Assembly (NCBI GenBank): GCA_902780985.1
Contig: CACZHN010000089.1
Coordinates: 1-15,362, forward strand
Source: an uncultured Lachnospiraceae bacterium
GTDB taxonomy: Bacteria > Bacillota_A > Clostridia > Lachnospirales > Lachnospiraceae
DNA: 15,362 nucleotides
Direction: 5' to 3'
This document shows, piece by piece, positions 13,343 through 15,362 of this stretch (its first letter is position 1; each line of letters starts with the position of its first letter). A model generated the notes under the pieces. That model searched no databases, had not been told where the DNA came from, and saw only the letters and a list, made by a program, of their open reading frames with translations. Position numbers and translations under genes: made by a program.

Positions 13343-14623
13343 ATGAAAAACAAAATAAACAAGAATAAAAAAGGCTTAAGAGATTTTTTGATACTGTGGA
13401 GTACACAGAGTCTGTCGCAGCTGGGAAGTTCCATGACTGCACTTGCTTTATCACTGTGGCTCTACGATACAACGGGTTCATCACTGAAGTCGGCAGCACT
13501 CAGTATATGCTCATATGCACCGTATGTTCTTATGAGTATCTTTGCGGGAGCTCTTTCGGATAAATTTGATAAGAAGAGAACCATGCTTGCCTGTGATCTG
13601 CTGGCGGCACTGAGTACGGTGACGGTACTGATATTGTATCTTACCCATAATCTTGAAATGTGGCATCTTTATGCGATAAATGCATTTTCGGGTCTGATGA
13701 ATACCGTACAGCAGCCTGCTTCGGAAGTTGCTACAACACTTCTTATTCCAAAGGAACATTATCAGAGAGCCAGCGGTCTTAACTCGTTTTCAAGGTCTCT
13801 GACAAATATTCTCGGACCGTTACTGGCTACGGCCATATACGGACTTCTGGGACTTACATCGGTAATCCTTATCGATCTGGGAAGCTTTGCGGTTGCATTT
13901 CTGGCGCTTCTTTTTCTGGTAAAGATTCCGGATGCGCCTGAAACGAAAAAAGAAAGCCTTAAGGTAATGGTAAAAGAAGGCGTAAGATATCTGAAAGATA
14001 CACCGATGATACTGACCATGATCCTTTTCATGTCGGGAATCAATCTGGTTGCTTCGGCATTTGATGCGGCCTTACGAGGATATGTTCTTCCGAATCCCAA
14101 GGGAGGAGAATTCATGCTGGGTGTGGTAACAGCCTGTGCGGGAATCGCCATGACATTGGGAAGTCTGCTGGTAGCGAAAATGCCGACACCGAAGAACAGA
14201 ATGAGAGTTGTATATGTCAGCATGCTTATATCCATGGGAACAGAGAACTTCATGCTGGCTTTCTGCAGGGAGCCTTGGCTCTGGTGTCTGGGACAGGTTA
14301 TCGGATGGATCCTTGTGCCGGTGATGAGCGCAAATTACGATGTGATATTCAGAAGCACGGTACCGACGGAACTTCAGGGACGTGTTTACGCATGCAGAAA
14401 TACGCTTCAGTTTTTTACCATTCCGATCGGTCTTTTCTTAGGCGGATTCATGGTTGATGAGATCTTCGAACCGTTTATGATGAGACACGGAAATTCGGAA
14501 AGCCTTACAGCACTTTTTGGATCGGGTAAAGGATCCGGAGCCGCCGTCGTTATGTTTGTACTCGGATTGGCGGGAACGATACATTGCCTGATCTGGGGAG
14601 GCAGAATGAAGAAATACAGTTAG
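13343..14623 (+). CDS. MFS transporter (DHA/MFS_3 efflux type)
   Basis: A 426-residue, strongly hydrophobic protein with about 12 predicted membrane segments. The start is set by AGGAG at 13330-13334, eight bases before ATG 13343; an in-frame start near 13301 lies inside the leader repeat. The basic N-terminus (MKNKINKNKKG) precedes the first helix. The loop GALSDKFDKKRTM (between helices 2 and 3) is a motif-A variant of the major facilitator superfamily, and QQPASEVATTLLIP after helix 4 is typical of the MFS_3/macrolide-efflux-like group (MefA, EntS relatives). By family it is a proton-driven exporter of small molecules; the substrate is unknown. It forms a two-gene unit with the PAP2 gene (8-base gap), driven by the promoter at 13167 and possibly by read-through from the Nudix gene. 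Confidence 0.88.
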   Translation: MKNKINKNKKGLRDFLILWSTQSLSQLGSSMTALALSLWLYDTTGSSLKSAALSICSYAPYVLMSIFAGALSDKFDKKRTMLACDLLAALSTVTVLILYLTHNLEMWHLYAINAFSGLMNTVQQPASEVATTLLIPKEHYQRASGLNSFSRSLTNILGPLLATAIYGLLGLTSVILIDLGSFAVAFLALLFLVKIPDAPETKKESLKVMVKEGVRYLKDTPMILTMILFMSGINLVASAFDAALRGYVLPNPKGGEFMLGVVTACAGIAMTLGSLLVAKMPTPKNRMRVVYVSMLISMGTENFMLAFCREPWLWCLGQVIGWILVPVMSANYDVIFRSTVPTELQGRVYACRNTLQFFTIPIGLFLGGFMVDEIFEPFMMRHGNSESLTALFGSGKGSGAAVVMFVLGLAGTIHCLIWGGRMKKYS

Positions 14624-14631
14624 GAAATTTT

Positions 14632-15291
14632 ATGAAAAAAGGGAAGTTTATAACATCGGGAATATTCGGCATACTCTCGATCATTTGGATCATTTTGATT
14701 AAAACAGTGGATGTGGCCGAAATCGGTCCTGCAGGAACAAGCATTGGACTGTCCACTATAAATCAGGCCGTATTTAAAACAATAGGAACACATAAGACCT
14801 GGTATCTTATCACAGAGGCACTCGGAATATTTGCCATCTGTGTGGCAGGTATCTTTGCACTGTTGGGACTTGTTCAGCTTATAAAGGGAAAGAGTCTTAA
14901 GCGTGTTGACAGAGAGATTATAGCATTGGGCGGACTGTATGCCATAGTGATAGGGCTCTACATAATTTTTGAAGAGTTAGTGGTTAATTACAGACCGGTC
15001 ATCATGGAAGGGGCAACAGCCCCTGAGGCGTCATTTCCGTCGTCTCATACCATGCTGACCTGCGTGGTAATGGGAAGCGCCATGCTTCTTATGGAAAAGT
15101 ATATTAAACATGATACGCTTCGCCTTGCGCTCTGGCTGGTCTGTGCTATCGTGCTTGTGATCACCGTTGCGGGAAGACTGCTTTCGGGTGCTCACTGGTT
15201 CACCGATATTGTAGGCGGCGTCCTGATAAGTATGACACTGCTTGCATGCTTTTCCGGAGTCAAAGGAGTTATACAGAGTAAAAAATTCTAG
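14632..15291 (+). CDS. PAP2-family membrane phosphatase
   Basis: A 219-residue membrane protein; ATG 14632 follows AGGAAA and sits 8 bases after the MFS stop. The longer frame from 14584 only reads back into the MFS gene. Motif 2 is PSSH (H139, context PEASFPSSHTM) and motif 3 is GRLLSGAHWFTD (R182, H188, D192), so the histidine pair and aspartate of the type-2 phosphatidic acid phosphatase fold are present. Motif 1 (K-x6-R-P) is degenerate: it reads EELVVNYRP, with Glu where Lys is usual. Several hydrophobic helices surround these motifs (about 7-24, 60-83, 97-113, 137-154, 162-180, 192-210). The family removes phosphate from lipid phosphates such as phosphatidic acid or undecaprenyl pyrophosphate. 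The stop overlaps the end of a convergent gene by four bases. Confidence 0.82.
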   Translation: MKKGKFITSGIFGILSIIWIILIKTVDVAEIGPAGTSIGLSTINQAVFKTIGTHKTWYLITEALGIFAICVAGIFALLGLVQLIKGKSLKRVDREIIALGGLYAIVIGLYIIFEELVVNYRPVIMEGATAPEASFPSSHTMLTCVVMGSAMLLMEKYIKHDTLRLALWLVCAIVLVITVAGRLLSGAHWFTDIVGGVLISMTLLACFSGVKGVIQSKKF

Positions 15292-15362
15292 TATGTACGG
15301 CTCCAGTTTCGGATCTCTTCGATCACATTTGCACTGTTATCAAGGTGGAGATAGTGGCCGCC
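15288..15362 (-). CDS. Alpha/beta hydrolase, C-terminal end (partial)
   Basis: On the minus strand an open frame enters from the right edge and stops with TAG (complement of 15288-15290), giving the last 24 residues, beginning GGHYLHLDN and ending NWSRTY. The segment G-G-H-Y-L-H-L-D-N, followed by a short amphipathic helix, is how many alpha/beta hydrolases end: the histidine is the catalytic base and the helix packs against the core. Only this tail is visible, so the subfamily is unknown. It converges on the PAP2 gene with a four-base overlap of stop codons and no room for a terminator between them. Confidence 0.6.
   Translation of the reverse strand, partial: GGHYLHLDNSANVIEEIRNWSRTY

Noticed and set aside
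1..15362. CRISPR arrays, tRNA or rRNA genes, insertion sequences, phage or toxin-antitoxin modules, biosynthetic clusters
   Set aside because: Reading both strands showed no regularly spaced repeats, no transposase or integrase motifs, no tRNA-like cloverleaf in the short intergenic gaps and no coherent set of system genes. Most intergenic gaps are under 30 bases; the two larger ones, under 200 bases each, are described.

Overview
The window looks like chromosomal DNA of a Gram-positive clostridial anaerobe, most likely a Lachnospiraceae relative. This rests on family resemblance and gene style: a 451-residue Firmicute-type glucose-6-phosphate isomerase, a NatB-type permease fused to a CPBP protease, a GH25 lysozyme with an N-terminal anchor, a papain-like peptidase with a stalk domain and a lectin-like C-terminal domain, AGGAGG-type ribosome binding sites and tightly packed operons. 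No rRNA, tRNA, CRISPR array, transposase, integrase or phage gene was seen, and no stretch over 300 bases lacks a gene.

Layout. (1) 1-3200, plus strand: the end of an ABC ATP-binding subunit, its permease/CPBP-protease partner and a GH25 muramidase. The three genes overlap by 11 and 4 bases, so they form one envelope-related operon. (2) 3201-4511, minus strand: a cytoplasmic GH13 alpha-amylase-family enzyme, converging on the lysozyme gene with no spacer and divergent from pgi. (3) 4512-6109: the divergent intergenic region with a good sigma-A-like promoter for pgi and a weaker promoter and palindrome candidate for the amylase gene, then pgi and a strong G+C-rich terminator. pgi uses visibly different codons from its neighbours, as expected of a highly expressed glycolytic gene. 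(4) 6135-13160, plus strand: a long packed run with a THUMP-domain RNA methyltransferase, a surface C1 peptidase, rdgB, a YfcE-type phosphoesterase, an RlmD-type m5U methyltransferase, a transglutaminase-like/GNAT protein and a Nudix hydrolase. The theme is RNA modification and nucleotide-pool cleaning, with some unrelated passengers. (5) 13161-13342: an extended -10 promoter, a 12-codon ORF with a good ribosome binding site, a potential stem/pseudoknot and what looks like a dispersed repeat. (6) 13343-15291: an MFS efflux protein and a PAP2-family phosphatase. (7) 15288-15362, minus strand: the last 24 codons of a probable alpha/beta hydrolase.

The most interesting signal is not a new system but two apparent out-of-frame deletion scars about 2.2 kb apart in the same operon. 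RdgB stops right after its FGYD motif, losing its last ~45 residues, and runs directly into a phosphoesterase whose own start and ribosome binding site are missing. The transglutaminase-like protein has a recognisable N-terminal stub (11681-11731) in a different frame from the rest of the protein, with about 20-25 codons apparently missing. A third oddity, the 12-codon ORF at 13227, may be another gene remnant or a regulatory leader. Either this operon is decaying through small deletions or the assembly is wrong at these points; reads and close relatives would decide. I found no convincing evidence of a previously undescribed defence, mobile or biosynthetic system.
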